Shown here: piece by piece, positions 38,512-45,958 of the stretch
Numbering within the stretch: position 1 is the stretch's first letter
How the letters are laid out: each line of letters opens with the position of its first letter
Source: Actinomycetospora sp. NBRC 106375
GTDB lineage: Bacteria > Actinomycetota > Actinomycetes > Mycobacteriales > Pseudonocardiaceae
Assembly: GCF_030269665.1 (NCBI RefSeq)
Contig: NZ_BSTS01000009.1
Span: 124,001-188,000 of the forward strand
Direction: 5' to 3'
Length of the DNA stretch: 64,000 bases
The notes under the pieces: model-generated
Database searches by the model: none
What the model was told of the DNA's origin: nothing
The model's input: only the letters and a program-made list of their open reading frames with translations
Translations under genes and position numbers: made by a program

Positions 38512-39501
38512 ATGTCCGGTCTCCCGGTCCTCGACCTGCGCCGGTTCCGCTCCGGCGACCACTCCGCTGATCGGGGGGCGTTCCTCGACGAGCTCCGCCG
38601 TGCGGCGCGGGAGGTCGGGTTCTTCACGGTCGTCGGTCACGGCATCCCGCCGGCGCTGACCGCGCGTCTCGACGAAGAGGTGCGCGCGTTCTTCGCCCTC
38701 CCGCTCGACGAGCGCCTCACGATCGAGAACACCGCGTCACCGCACTTCCGCGGCTACAGCCGGGTCGGCACCGAGCGCACGGCGGGCGCCGCCGACCAGC
38801 GCGAGCAGATCGACATCGGGCCGGAGCGGGCGCCGGTGAGCGGGGACGCCCGGTACTGGGGCCTCGTCGGCCCCAACCAGTGGCCGCCCGCGCTGCCGGC
38901 GCTGCGCGCGGCGGTGCTCGCCTGGCAGGACGAAGCGCTGCGGGTGAGCCGGGAGATCCTGCGCGCGCTGGCCGCGTCGCTCGGCCAGGCCGAGGACCAC
39001 TTCGACCGCTGGTTCGACGAGGAGTCGCACCTGCACCTCAAGGTCCTGCACTATCCCGGGGGTGCCGCGACCGCGCAGGGCGTCGGCGCGCACAAGGACT
39101 ACGGGTTCCTCGCGCTGCTGCACCAGGACGACGTCGGCGGCCTCGAGGTCCAGGTGCCCGGCGCCGACGCGTGGATCGGTGCCGCGCCGGTCCCCGACGG
39201 CTACGTCGTCAACATCGGCGAGATGCTCGAGGTCGCCACCCGCGGCTACCTCACCGCCACCCGCCACCGGGTGGTCGGCCCGGCCGCGGGCGTCGACCGC
39301 TACTCGGTGGCGTTCTTCCTCGGCCCGCGCCTCGACGCCGTCGTCGAACCCGTCGACCTGCCGCCGGAGCTCGCCGCAGAGACCGGTGACTGGGACCCGA
39401 ACGACGACCCCGACAACCCCCTGCTCGCCGCGTACGGCGAGAACGCGCTGGTCGGCTGGCTGCGCTCGCACCCGACCGTCGCCGAGCGGTTCTGGAGCTG
39501 A
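38512..39501 (+). CDS. 2-oxoglutarate/Fe(II)-dependent dioxygenase (isopenicillin-N-synthase-like)
   Basis: This 329-residue enzyme has the DIOX_N region (PVLDLRRFR, REVGFFTVVGHGIP, FFALPLDERL) and the catalytic core. Iron ligands are the H and D of VGAHKDYGFLALLHQDD and the His of ATRHRVVGP. The 2-oxoglutarate binding arginine is in DRYSVAFFLGP, where RYS matches the family RxS motif. It is similar to flavonoid/IPNS-like oxygenases with unknown small-molecule substrates. ATG has GGAGGACGAC upstream. A family F hairpin overlaps the end of the gene. Confidence 0.87.
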   Translation: MSGLPVLDLRRFRSGDHSADRGAFLDELRRAAREVGFFTVVGHGIPPALTARLDEEVRAFFALPLDERLTIENTASPHFRGYSRVGTERTAGAADQREQIDIGPERAPVSGDARYWGLVGPNQWPPALPALRAAVLAWQDEALRVSREILRALAASLGQAEDHFDRWFDEESHLHLKVLHYPGGAATAQGVGAHKDYGFLALLHQDDVGGLEVQVPGADAWIGAAPVPDGYVVNIGEMLEVATRGYLTATRHRVVGPAAGVDRYSVAFFLGPRLDAVVEPVDLPPELAAETGDWDPNDDPDNPLLAAYGENALVGWLRSHPTVAERFWS

Positions 39502-39575
39502 GGTGCGCCTGCGGCGCATGTGAGCAGTTCGGAGTGCTCGAGCAGTCCGAAGTGCTCACGTGCGCGGAGCGCACC
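39502..39575. terminator. long hairpin (family F copy 2)
   Basis: A nearly perfect 35-bp stem-loop immediately after the dioxygenase stop, with GTGCGC..GCGGCGCA..GTGAGCA arms. Related to 30780-30853. It likely terminates the dioxygenase transcript. Confidence 0.75.
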
Positions 39576-39634
39576 TCGTCCGCCGGCCGCGAACACCGGT
39601 CCGCGAGGCCCGCCAGCTCCCTAGCGTCAGTGCC

Positions 39635-40405
39635 GTGACGGTGACGACGCGCACGGTGGAGTACCCGGCCGACGGCCTGACGATGATCGGGCACCTCGCG
39701 CTCCCAGGCGGCGACGGCCGGCGGCCCGCGGTCCTCGTCGGGCCGGAGGGCACCGGGCTGAACGCGTTCCAGCGCGCGCGGGCCGACGCCCTCGCCGAGC
39801 TCGGGTACGTCGCGTTCGCCTTCGACATCCACGGGGGACTATGGTTCGACGACCCCCAGGAGATGCTGGCGCGCTGCCTGCCGCTGCTCGACGACCCCGA
39901 GCGGATGCGCGAGATCGGCGGCGCGGCGCTCGAGGTGCTGCGTGCCGAGACGCGCACCGATCCGGACCGCATCGCCGTGGTCGGCTACGGCACCGGCGGC
40001 GCGATCGGGCTGGAGCTCGGGCGCGCCGGCGTCGACCTGCGGGCCATCGCGACGGTCAACGGTCTGATCACGGGCCGGCCCGGCGAGGCGGCGGCCATCC
40101 GCTGCCCGGTGTGGGCCGGGGTCGGCTCGGAGGACCCCATCCAGCCTCCCGCGCAGCGCGACGCGTTCGCCGCCGAGATGCAGGACGCGGGCGTCGACTG
40201 GCGTCTCGTGACCTACGGCGGCGCGCTGCACGCGTTCCACCACCCGCCGACGAACCCGGACGGCACCGTCAACCTCGACGGCGGGTACGGCCAGACCGTG
40301 CTCCCCGGCGTCGGGTACCACGCCCGGCACGCACAGCGGGCGTGGGACGACGTCGTTCGCCTGCTGGCCGAGGAGCTGGCGCCGGTGCGACCGGCGCCGG
40401 TCTGA
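39635..40405 (+). CDS. dienelactone hydrolase-family protein lacking the nucleophile
   Basis: This 256-residue alpha/beta protein matches the dienelactone hydrolase family: VEYPADGLTMIGHLALPGGDGRRPAVLVGPEGTGL, AELGYVAFAFDIHG, RIAVVGYGTGGAIGLELGRAG, then GGALHAFHHPPTNPDGTVNLDGGYG-like C-terminal His region. In active members the elbow is G-x-C/S-x-G-G, but here it is GYGTGG, so the catalytic Cys/Ser is Gly. The His after ALHAF is retained. It may be non-catalytic or use a different mechanism. GTG 39635 (VTVTTRT) is the best start. Confidence 0.78.
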   Translation: MTVTTRTVEYPADGLTMIGHLALPGGDGRRPAVLVGPEGTGLNAFQRARADALAELGYVAFAFDIHGGLWFDDPQEMLARCLPLLDDPERMREIGGAALEVLRAETRTDPDRIAVVGYGTGGAIGLELGRAGVDLRAIATVNGLITGRPGEAAAIRCPVWAGVGSEDPIQPPAQRDAFAAEMQDAGVDWRLVTYGGALHAFHHPPTNPDGTVNLDGGYGQTVLPGVGYHARHAQRAWDDVVRLLAEELAPVRPAPV

Positions 40406-40449
40406 CGCCTCGTCGCGGGCGATTGACCCGGCTCCAGCGGCGGAGGAGC

Positions 40450-40518
40450 GTGGACGTCGTGGTGCTCCTGGTGTCACGCCGGCACGTCGACCTCGGTCGC
40501 GTGTCGTCGGCGCTCTGA
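40450..40518 (+). CDS. HVDL-type leader peptide 5, Cys-less
   Basis: A 22-codon GTG ORF ending LLVSRRHVDLGRVSSAL, with GGAGGAG just upstream. It matches leaders 1 and 2 up to SSAL but stops where the others continue with Cys codons, so it contains no Cys. It precedes a truncated monooxygenase, and both appear to be decaying. Confidence 0.72.
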   Translation: MDVVVLLVSRRHVDLGRVSSAL

Positions 40519-40567
40519 GACGGGTCCCCCGGACCGACCCGTCTCCCAGGAAAGCGAGCCACCCCCA

Positions 40568-40915
40568 ATGCCCGTCGAGTTCCTCGGCATCGCCGCGACC
40601 AACGACGGCTCCGAGATCACCCCACGCTCGGGTCCCGCCTTCGATCCCGACTACACGCTGCGCCTCGCCCGCGCCCACCGCGACAACGGCTGGGACCGCG
40701 TCCTGACCGCGTACTCGTCCGGCAGCCCCGACCCCGCACAGGCCGCGACGTACATCCTCGACCACGTCGACGGCCTGCAGCTGCTCGTCGCGCACCGGCC
40801 GAACCTGTCGATCCCCACGTTCGCAGCGAAGACGTTCGCGACGATGGACCTCATCGGCTCCGGCCGTGTGACCGTCCACGTCATCACCGGCGGCAACCAG
40901 CACGAGCAGGCCTGA
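40568..40915 (+). pseudogene. truncated SsuD-type monooxygenase
   Basis: The ORF codes for 115 residues matching the first third of the 370-residue monooxygenase at 27275 (VEFLGIAATNDGSEI, GWDRVLTAYSSGSPD, LQLLVAHRPNLSIPTFAAKTFATMDLIGSGRVTVHVITGG) and stops directly after GGNQHEQA, where the full-length protein reads QARDGD. The family D hairpin begins 21 nt later, followed by an unrelated gene. The remaining about 250 residues are absent. Confidence 0.85.
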
Positions 40916-40935
40916 GCTCGCCCCGACGTACGCAA

Positions 40936-40980
40936 CGAACGCGCCGTTCGCTGCTTCTATCGCAGCGAACGGGGCGTTCG
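40936..40980. repeat. hairpin, family D copy 2
   Basis: CGAACGCGCCGTTCGCTGC, TTCTATC loop, then the complement with one mismatch (GCAGCGAACGGGGCGTTCG). It is almost identical to the copy at 42047-42091. It sits just behind the break point of the truncated monooxygenase. Confidence 0.85.
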
Positions 40981-41001
40981 CTGCTTCCCGGTGCCAGGAT
41001 C

Positions 41002-42021
41002 ATGCCCGTGGCGAGGATGCGTGCCGTCGTGCTCAGCGGACCGGGCGACCTGACCGCGCTGCAGATCAAGGACCTGATCGTCCCCGAGCCGCAGCCCGGG
41101 CAGGTGCTCATCGCGGTGAAGGCCTTCGGGGTCAACCGCTCCGAGCTCCACACGCGGCTCGGGCTCGCCGACGGCGTGACGTTCCCGCGCGTGCCCGGCA
41201 TCGAGGCGGCCGGGGTGGTGGCCGACTGCCCGGGCGGCGAGTTCGTCCCGGGCCAGCAGGTGGTCACGATGATGGGTGGGATGGGCCGCACCTTCGACGG
41301 CGGCTACGCGGAGTACACCTGCGTGCCGGCCGGGCAGGTCATCGCGTTCTACAGCGACCTCGACTGGCCGACGATCGGTGCGGTGCCCGAGATGCTCCAG
41401 ACCGCCCACGGTGCGCTCACCGACGGGCTCGACGTGCGGCCCGGCCAGTCGCTGCTCGTGCGCGGCGGGACGTCGTCGGTGGGCATGGCGGCCGCGGTCC
41501 TGGCGAAGTCCCGCGGCCTCACCGTGCTCGCCACGACGCGCACCGCGGCGAAGGCCGAGAAGCTGCGCGCGCTCGGCGTCGACCACGTGCTGGTCGACGA
41601 CGGGGACGTGGCCCGGCAGGTCCGCGACGTCCTCGGCGACGGCGTCGACACCGCGCTGGAGCTCGTCGGCACCCCGACCCTGCCCGACACCCTGCGCGCC
41701 ACGCGGCGCCACGGCGTCGTCTGCTTCGCCGGGATGCTCTCGAACCAGTGGACGGTGCCGGACTTCTACCCCATCGACTACCTGCCCCGCGGCGTGCGGC
41801 TCACCGCCTACGGCGGGGAGGCCAGCGACCTCCCCGCCGCGGTGCTGCAGCAGTTCCTCGACGACGTCGCGGGCGGCCGCGCCACCGTCCCGCTCGGTCA
41901 GGTCTTCCCGATCGAACGCATCCGCGACGCCCACTCGATCATGGAAGGCGACCGGGCCACGGGGAAGATCGTCATCCTCCCCCGCCCGCTGCGCTGGCGC
42001 CCCCACGCCGCCCCGAGATGA
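41002..42021 (+). CDS. quinone-oxidoreductase-like MDR protein
   Basis: This 339-residue medium-chain dehydrogenase/reductase has the GroES-like N-domain (VKAFGVNRSELHTRLG, FPRVPGIEAAGVV, DGGYAEYTCVPAGQVI) and the NADPH Rossmann motif (LLVRGGTSSVGMAAAVLAKSRG). The zinc ligands of alcohol dehydrogenases are absent, as usual for quinone oxidoreductases. A GTG or ATG start at 41002 or 41017 is possible. It lies between two family D hairpins. Substrate unknown. Confidence 0.85.
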   Translation: MPVARMRAVVLSGPGDLTALQIKDLIVPEPQPGQVLIAVKAFGVNRSELHTRLGLADGVTFPRVPGIEAAGVVADCPGGEFVPGQQVVTMMGGMGRTFDGGYAEYTCVPAGQVIAFYSDLDWPTIGAVPEMLQTAHGALTDGLDVRPGQSLLVRGGTSSVGMAAAVLAKSRGLTVLATTRTAAKAEKLRALGVDHVLVDDGDVARQVRDVLGDGVDTALELVGTPTLPDTLRATRRHGVVCFAGMLSNQWTVPDFYPIDYLPRGVRLTAYGGEASDLPAAVLQQFLDDVAGGRATVPLGQVFPIERIRDAHSIMEGDRATGKIVILPRPLRWRPHAAPR

Positions 42022-42046
42022 GCTCTCGCACCGCCCGCAGATGAAA

Positions 42047-42091
42047 CGAACGCGCCGTTCGCTGCTTCTATCGCAGCGAACGGCGCGTTCG
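42047..42091. terminator. perfect hairpin, family D copy 3
   Basis: A perfect 19-bp stem with a TTCTATC loop (CGAACGCGCCGTTCGCTGC / GCAGCGAACGGCGCGTTCG), between the convergent MDR gene and the broken flavoprotein gene. It probably serves both as a terminator. Confidence 0.8.
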
Positions 42092-42109
42092 CTCCATCAA
42101 GGACGGTAC

Positions 42110-43334
42110 TCAGCTATACCAGGTCGGCTCGGGCAGCTCGTCGACGAGGACGAAGCGCCCGACCTCGCGACGCTTGTAGGCCACCGGGTCGTGCAGCGTG
42201 TGGGTGCGGACGTTGCGCCAGAACCGGTCGAAGCGCAGGGACGACGACGTGGAGCGGGCCCCGGTGACCTCGAAGATCCCGCTCGTGATCTCCAGGGCGA
42301 CCTCGGTGGCGCGCGCCTTGACCGCCGCGACCCGGACCTCGTGCTCGCCGCGCGCCCGCTCGGTGACCGCATCGGGGTCCCGGTGGATCACCAACCCCTC
42401 CGCCGCCACCGCGTCCGCCAGCGCCTCGACGGCCCACAGCTTGGCGGTGAGGTCGCCGTAGGTGTCGAACACGTACGGCTCGTCGACCGCGCGGGACTGC
42501 CCGCCGTGCAACCACGGTCGGGTCGTCGTGCGCGTGTAGTCGGCGGCCTCGTCGAGCGCTCCGCGGGCGATGCCGAGGTAGAAGGCGACGAACACGAGCT
42601 GGATCACCGGCACGTTCAGCGTGTTGTAGACGCGCGGCGTGAACACCTTGTCGCGGAACCCTGCCGCGGCCTCCCACGGCACCCGCACGCCGTCGAGCGA
42701 GACGCTGCCCGACTCGGTGAGCCGCTGGCCGATGGTGTCCCAGTCGTCGTGGAACGTGATCGCCGGCTGGTCGGACGGCACGATCGCGAAGACGTGGGTG
42801 TCGGTGCCCTCGATCACCCCTTCGAGCACGGTCACGTCGGAGACCTTGCTACCGGTCCGAGAACGACTTGCGGCCGGTGTAGACGACCTCGGCGCCCTCG
42901 TCGCGGATGACGACGTCGGCGTCGCGCGGGTTCACCGCGCCGCCGAAGAACCACCGGTGCCGCGTGGCCTCGGCCTCGACCTGGGCGATCTGCTCCGGCG
43001 TGCCGACGAGCCGCGCCGCCCAGAACCACAGCAGGTGGTAGCCGAGGAGCTGGCCGATCGAGCCGTCGCCGGCGGCCACCTCCCGGATGACGCGGTACGC
43101 GGTCGGCCACTCCTGGCCACCGCCGCCGTGCTCGACGGGCCCGAGCAGGGTGACGAGCCCCGAGTCCTTGAGCAGGGCGACCTCGGCGTACGGCGTCGCC
43201 CCCGCGGCGTCGCGCTCGGCGGCGTCGGCGGCGAGGAGCCCGCGGACGAGGCGGGCGCGCGCGAGCCACTCCTCCTCGGTGCGCGGGGTGGTCAGGGTGG
43301 CGAAGTCGGGGGTGCGGGTGAGCGTGCTGGTCAC
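42110..43334 (-). pseudogene. SfnB/DszC-like flavoprotein gene with 1-nt insertion
   Basis: From GTG 43334 (GAGGAGA upstream) the frame gives WFFGGAVNP, DADVVIRDEGAEVVYTGRKSFS and then hits DR-stop at 42849. Removing one G at about 42859-42862 restores TGSKVSDVTVLEGV and the frame runs to 42110. The restored protein of about 407 residues is paralogous to the intact protein at 28384, including LRFDRFWRNVRTHTLHDPVAYK. The paralogue keeps the conserved YSTG box at the break position (FSTG here). It could also be a sequencing error, but neighbouring genes in this stretch are decaying too. Confidence 0.85.
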
Positions 43335-43459
43335 GGGTTCTCCTCGATCAGGAACGGGTCGGGACGGGTCGAGGAGACCCGACATCGCTGGGCGCCCGTT
43401 CGGGCGTGGTCGACGTGCCGGCGCCGCACGAGCGGCACCAGCGCGAGCACCGGGGTCAC
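43331..43459 (-). CDS. HVDH-variant leader ORF, coupled at both ends
   Basis: A 42-codon ORF whose GTG overlaps the stop of the small ORF upstream (GTGA) and whose TGA overlaps the GTG of the flavoprotein gene. It reads PLVRRRHVDHARTGAQRCR near the start, a variant of the HVDL core with His replacing Leu and a Cys 9 residues on. Its last codons carry the flavoprotein's ribosome site. I infer a relic or coupled form of the leader. Confidence 0.6.
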   Translation of the reverse strand: MTPVLALVPLVRRRHVDHARTGAQRCRVSSTRPDPFLIEENP

Positions 43460-43671
43460 CGCCGTGGGGGCAGCGGGTGGCGATGCAGGTCGTCGCGCAG
43501 ACGCGCGAGGGCGGTGGCGACCTCGGCGGCGATGCGCTCGGCGTCACGGTCCCAGTGCTCGGTGCCCGCGTTGTCGCGGTTCACCTCACGGCGGACCAGC
43601 GAGTCCAGATCGGTGAGGAGCTCGGCGACGGCGGCGCCGCGCGGGCTGAAACGGGGGATGACAGTGGCCAT
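43456..43671 (-). CDS. small hypothetical protein (71 residues)
   Basis: ATG 43671 with CCGGAGGAATC upstream opens a 71-codon ORF. It has an amphipathic, Asp/Glu/Arg-rich composition (AAVAELLTDLDSLVRREVN, RIAAEVATALARLRDDLHRH) typical of a small coiled or helical protein. I recognise no family. It lies between leader 6 and the HVDH ORF and is coupled to the latter by GTGA. Confidence 0.6.
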   Translation of the reverse strand: MATVIPRFSPRGAAVAELLTDLDSLVRREVNRDNAGTEHWDRDAERIAAEVATALARLRDDLHRHPLPPRR

Positions 43672-43861
43672 GCGGGATTCCTCCGGTGGACCTCGCCCGG
43701 GACGGTGGCCGCGGCCGGCGAGGAGGTGTGGACGAGGGCGAGCAGCGGCGACAGACGACAGAGGTCGTCGAGGGCTCGCTGCACGCGCTGCGCGAGGGTC
43801 ATGTCGTGCTCCGGACGAGCGTGAGGACGGACCCGAGAGGCACCCGGGCGGACTCAGCAGG

Positions 43862-43948
43862 TCAGGGACGACAGATCGCAGCGGAGGTCCGGCACAGATC
43901 GACGTGACGGCGCCATGCGTGCCACACGGTGGAGGGCGCCTCGGTCAC
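43862..43948 (-). CDS. HVDL-type leader peptide 6
   Basis: A 28-codon ORF with WRRHVDLCRTSAAICRP at its end, divergent from the enoyl-CoA hydratase gene. The second GTG (43948) is preferred. TAGCGT (43957-43962) ends eight bases before it, a good -10 for a leaderless transcript. It precedes the small ORF, the HVDH ORF and the broken flavoprotein, and probably controls all three. Confidence 0.76.
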   Translation of the reverse strand: MTEAPSTVWHAWRRHVDLCRTSAAICRP

Positions 43949-44026
43949 GATCACGGACGCTACGCACCCGGGCGGGCCCGACGCCACCACCGGGCGGGCG
44001 ATCCGGCCCGTGTCACAGTGGCCGCC

Positions 44027-44809
44027 ATGGACTCGGACCCCGGCGAACTGGTGCACCTCGACGTCACGGGCGGCACCGCCACGATCACGCTCGACTCGCC
44101 GCGCAACCGCAACGCGCTCTCGGCCCAGCTGCGGCGGGAGCTCGCCGCCCACCTCGACGCCGCGATCCTCGACGAGAGCGCCCGCGTCATCGTCCTCACC
44201 CACACCGGCCCGGTGTTCTGCTCCGGGATGGACCTGCGCGAGTCGCGCGGAGCCGGATCCTCCGAGCAGGGTGTCAACGAGTTCCCCGCGATCCTCACCG
44301 CGCTGTGGGAGTCCGACACCCCCGTCGTCGCCCGGCTGGCCGGGCCGGCGCGGGCCGGTGGGGTCGGCCTGGTCTCCGCGTGCGACATCGCCGTCGCCGC
44401 CCGGGAGGCGACGTTCGCGTTCAGCGAGGTCCGCATCGGCGTCGTGCCCGCGGTGATCTCCTCGACCGTGCTCCCCCGCCTGCTCCCCCGCGCCGCGCAC
44501 GAGCTGATGCTCACAGGCGAGACCTTCGACGCCGACCGGGCCGCGGCGATCGGGCTGATCAACAGCGCGGTCGACGCCGACGGACTGGACGCGGAGGTCG
44601 ACCGCTACACCGCCATGCTCGCCCGCGGCGGGCCGAACGCCCTCGCCGCCACCAAGACGATGTTGCGCCGCGACCGCAGCGAGCACCTGCAGCAGGACCT
44701 CGAGGCGATGACGGCCCTGTCCTCGGAGTTCTTCGCCTCGGAGGAGGGCCAGGAGGGCATGGCGGCGTTCGCGGAGAAGCGCGCCCCGTCCTGGGTGCCG
44801 GGTGCCTGA
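44027..44809 (+). CDS. enoyl-CoA hydratase/isomerase-family protein
   Basis: This 260-residue crotonase-fold protein has TITLDSPRNRNALSAQL, the oxyanion region VFCSGMDLRESRG, and the second oxyanion segment RAGGVGLVSACDIAVAAREATFAFSEVRIGVVPAVIS. The catalytic Glu of hydratases would be in the region of FSEVRIG. Substrate is unknown. ATG 44027 is taken; a GTG nine bases upstream would add three residues. The divergent gap to the leader is about 80 nt. Confidence 0.85.
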   Translation: MDSDPGELVHLDVTGGTATITLDSPRNRNALSAQLRRELAAHLDAAILDESARVIVLTHTGPVFCSGMDLRESRGAGSSEQGVNEFPAILTALWESDTPVVARLAGPARAGGVGLVSACDIAVAAREATFAFSEVRIGVVPAVISSTVLPRLLPRAAHELMLTGETFDADRAAAIGLINSAVDADGLDAEVDRYTAMLARGGPNALAATKTMLRRDRSEHLQQDLEAMTALSSEFFASEEGQEGMAAFAEKRAPSWVPGA

Positions 44810-44908
44810 ACATCGTTCCGGACGTGATGTCATCGTGATGCCCCTACGCCTCTCGGTGGTATCGATGCCGCCGCTCGCAGTGAGGCGCTCGCTCGGGGGG
44901 AGCACACG

Positions 44909-45859
44909 GTGGGCACATCACGGAGTGGCATCCGCACGCGACTGGGGCTGGCGCTGGTCCTCGCCGGTCTGCTCGCCGGCCTGCTGACGCCGGCGGCGCT
45001 CGCCGCCCCCGCGGACACCGCCGGGCTCCGGGCCGCGCCCGGCGTGCCCGTCGACACCTCCGCGGGCTACCTGGTCTACGACCGCACGACCCGCCGCATC
45101 GTGGCGCAGTCGGCGGCGACGACGAGGTTCCGCTCCGCGTCGCTGGTCAAGCTGCTCATCGCGCTGGACTACCTGCAGGGCCGGACGAGCGTGTCCACGG
45201 CCGACCGCGCGCTGCTGACGTCGATGCTGCGCTCCAGCGACGACGACGCGGCGAGCACCCTGTGGGTCCGCCGCGGTTACGAGCAGGTCGTCGTGCGCAT
45301 GGTGCGCCTGATCGGGCTCGTCAACACCGCCCCGCCGACCGACCGGCGGTACTGGGGCTACACCGCGATCAGCGCCGCGGACGTCGCGCGGGTCTACAAC
45401 TTCCTCCTCGACCGCACCACGGCGTTCCAGCGCGACCTGATCGTCGGCAACCTCGAGCGTTCGACGCAGTGCGCCGCGGACGGGTTCGACCAGTCCTTCG
45501 GCATCCCGCGCGCCGTCACGGGCACGCGCGCGGTCAAGCAGGGCTGGTCGGGCTACGGGTCGGCGCCGGCGCGCCCGTGTGTCGAGGGTCAGGTCAACAC
45601 CCCACCCGACGGCGCCTCCGGTCAGGCGGCCCAGGAGGCGCCGCAGGTCGTGGCCGACAGCCGCCCGTCCACGCTCGCCACGCCGGCCCTCGACCTCAGC
45701 CGGCGCGCCATGCACACCAGCGGGGTCGTCGACGGCCGGCGGCGCGTGATCGTGGTGCTGACCCTGAGCCCGAAGACGAAGAGCTACGAGGCCGAGTCGT
45801 CGACGGTCACGGGCATCACGCGCACGCTGCACGACGAGGCGGTGGCGGCGGCGCGGTAG
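44909..45859 (+). CDS. secreted serine hydrolase (class A beta-lactamase-like)
   Basis: This 316-residue protein has a Sec-type signal (GIRTRLGLALVLAGLLAGLLTPAALAAPA). The nucleophile motif is SASLVKLLIALDYL, the SxxK of penicillin-binding-type hydrolases. Segment SDDDAASTLWVRRGYEQ corresponds to the SxN-like region (SDDDAAS), and KQGWSGYG to the KTG-like one. The fold is thus likely class A beta-lactamase/PBP-like, but the changed motifs make true beta-lactam hydrolysis uncertain. The GTG at 44909 follows a GGGGGGAG stretch. Likely extracellular or cell-wall associated. Confidence 0.75.
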   Translation: MGTSRSGIRTRLGLALVLAGLLAGLLTPAALAAPADTAGLRAAPGVPVDTSAGYLVYDRTTRRIVAQSAATTRFRSASLVKLLIALDYLQGRTSVSTADRALLTSMLRSSDDDAASTLWVRRGYEQVVVRMVRLIGLVNTAPPTDRRYWGYTAISAADVARVYNFLLDRTTAFQRDLIVGNLERSTQCAADGFDQSFGIPRAVTGTRAVKQGWSGYGSAPARPCVEGQVNTPPDGASGQAAQEAPQVVADSRPSTLATPALDLSRRAMHTSGVVDGRRRVIVVLTLSPKTKSYEAESSTVTGITRTLHDEAVAAAR

Positions 45860-45874
45860 GGCTGCGGTCGGGCG

Positions 45875-45958
45875 TCAGAGCACGTTCACGAGGAGCACGA
45901 TCAGCAGGAGCGCCACGAGGGTCGCCGTGACCCAGAGCCGCGCCGCGCGGCGGTCCAT
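45875..45958 (-). CDS. 27-residue single-pass membrane peptide
   Basis: ATG 45958 overlaps the stop of the preceding gene (ATGA), and the ORF encodes 27 residues: a basic start MDRRAARLW followed by a hydrophobic run VTATLVALLLIVLLVNVL. It is too short for ordinary gene finding but the coupling and the clean hydrophobic helix with a positive N-side make it credible. It may be a partner of the neighbouring membrane protein. Confidence 0.5.
   Translation of the reverse strand: MDRRAARLWVTATLVALLLIVLLVNVL

Noticed and set aside
43581-43802. 73-codon minus ORF between leader 6 and the small ORF
   Set aside because: It overlaps the better-supported 71-codon ORF in another frame and lacks a ribosome site.
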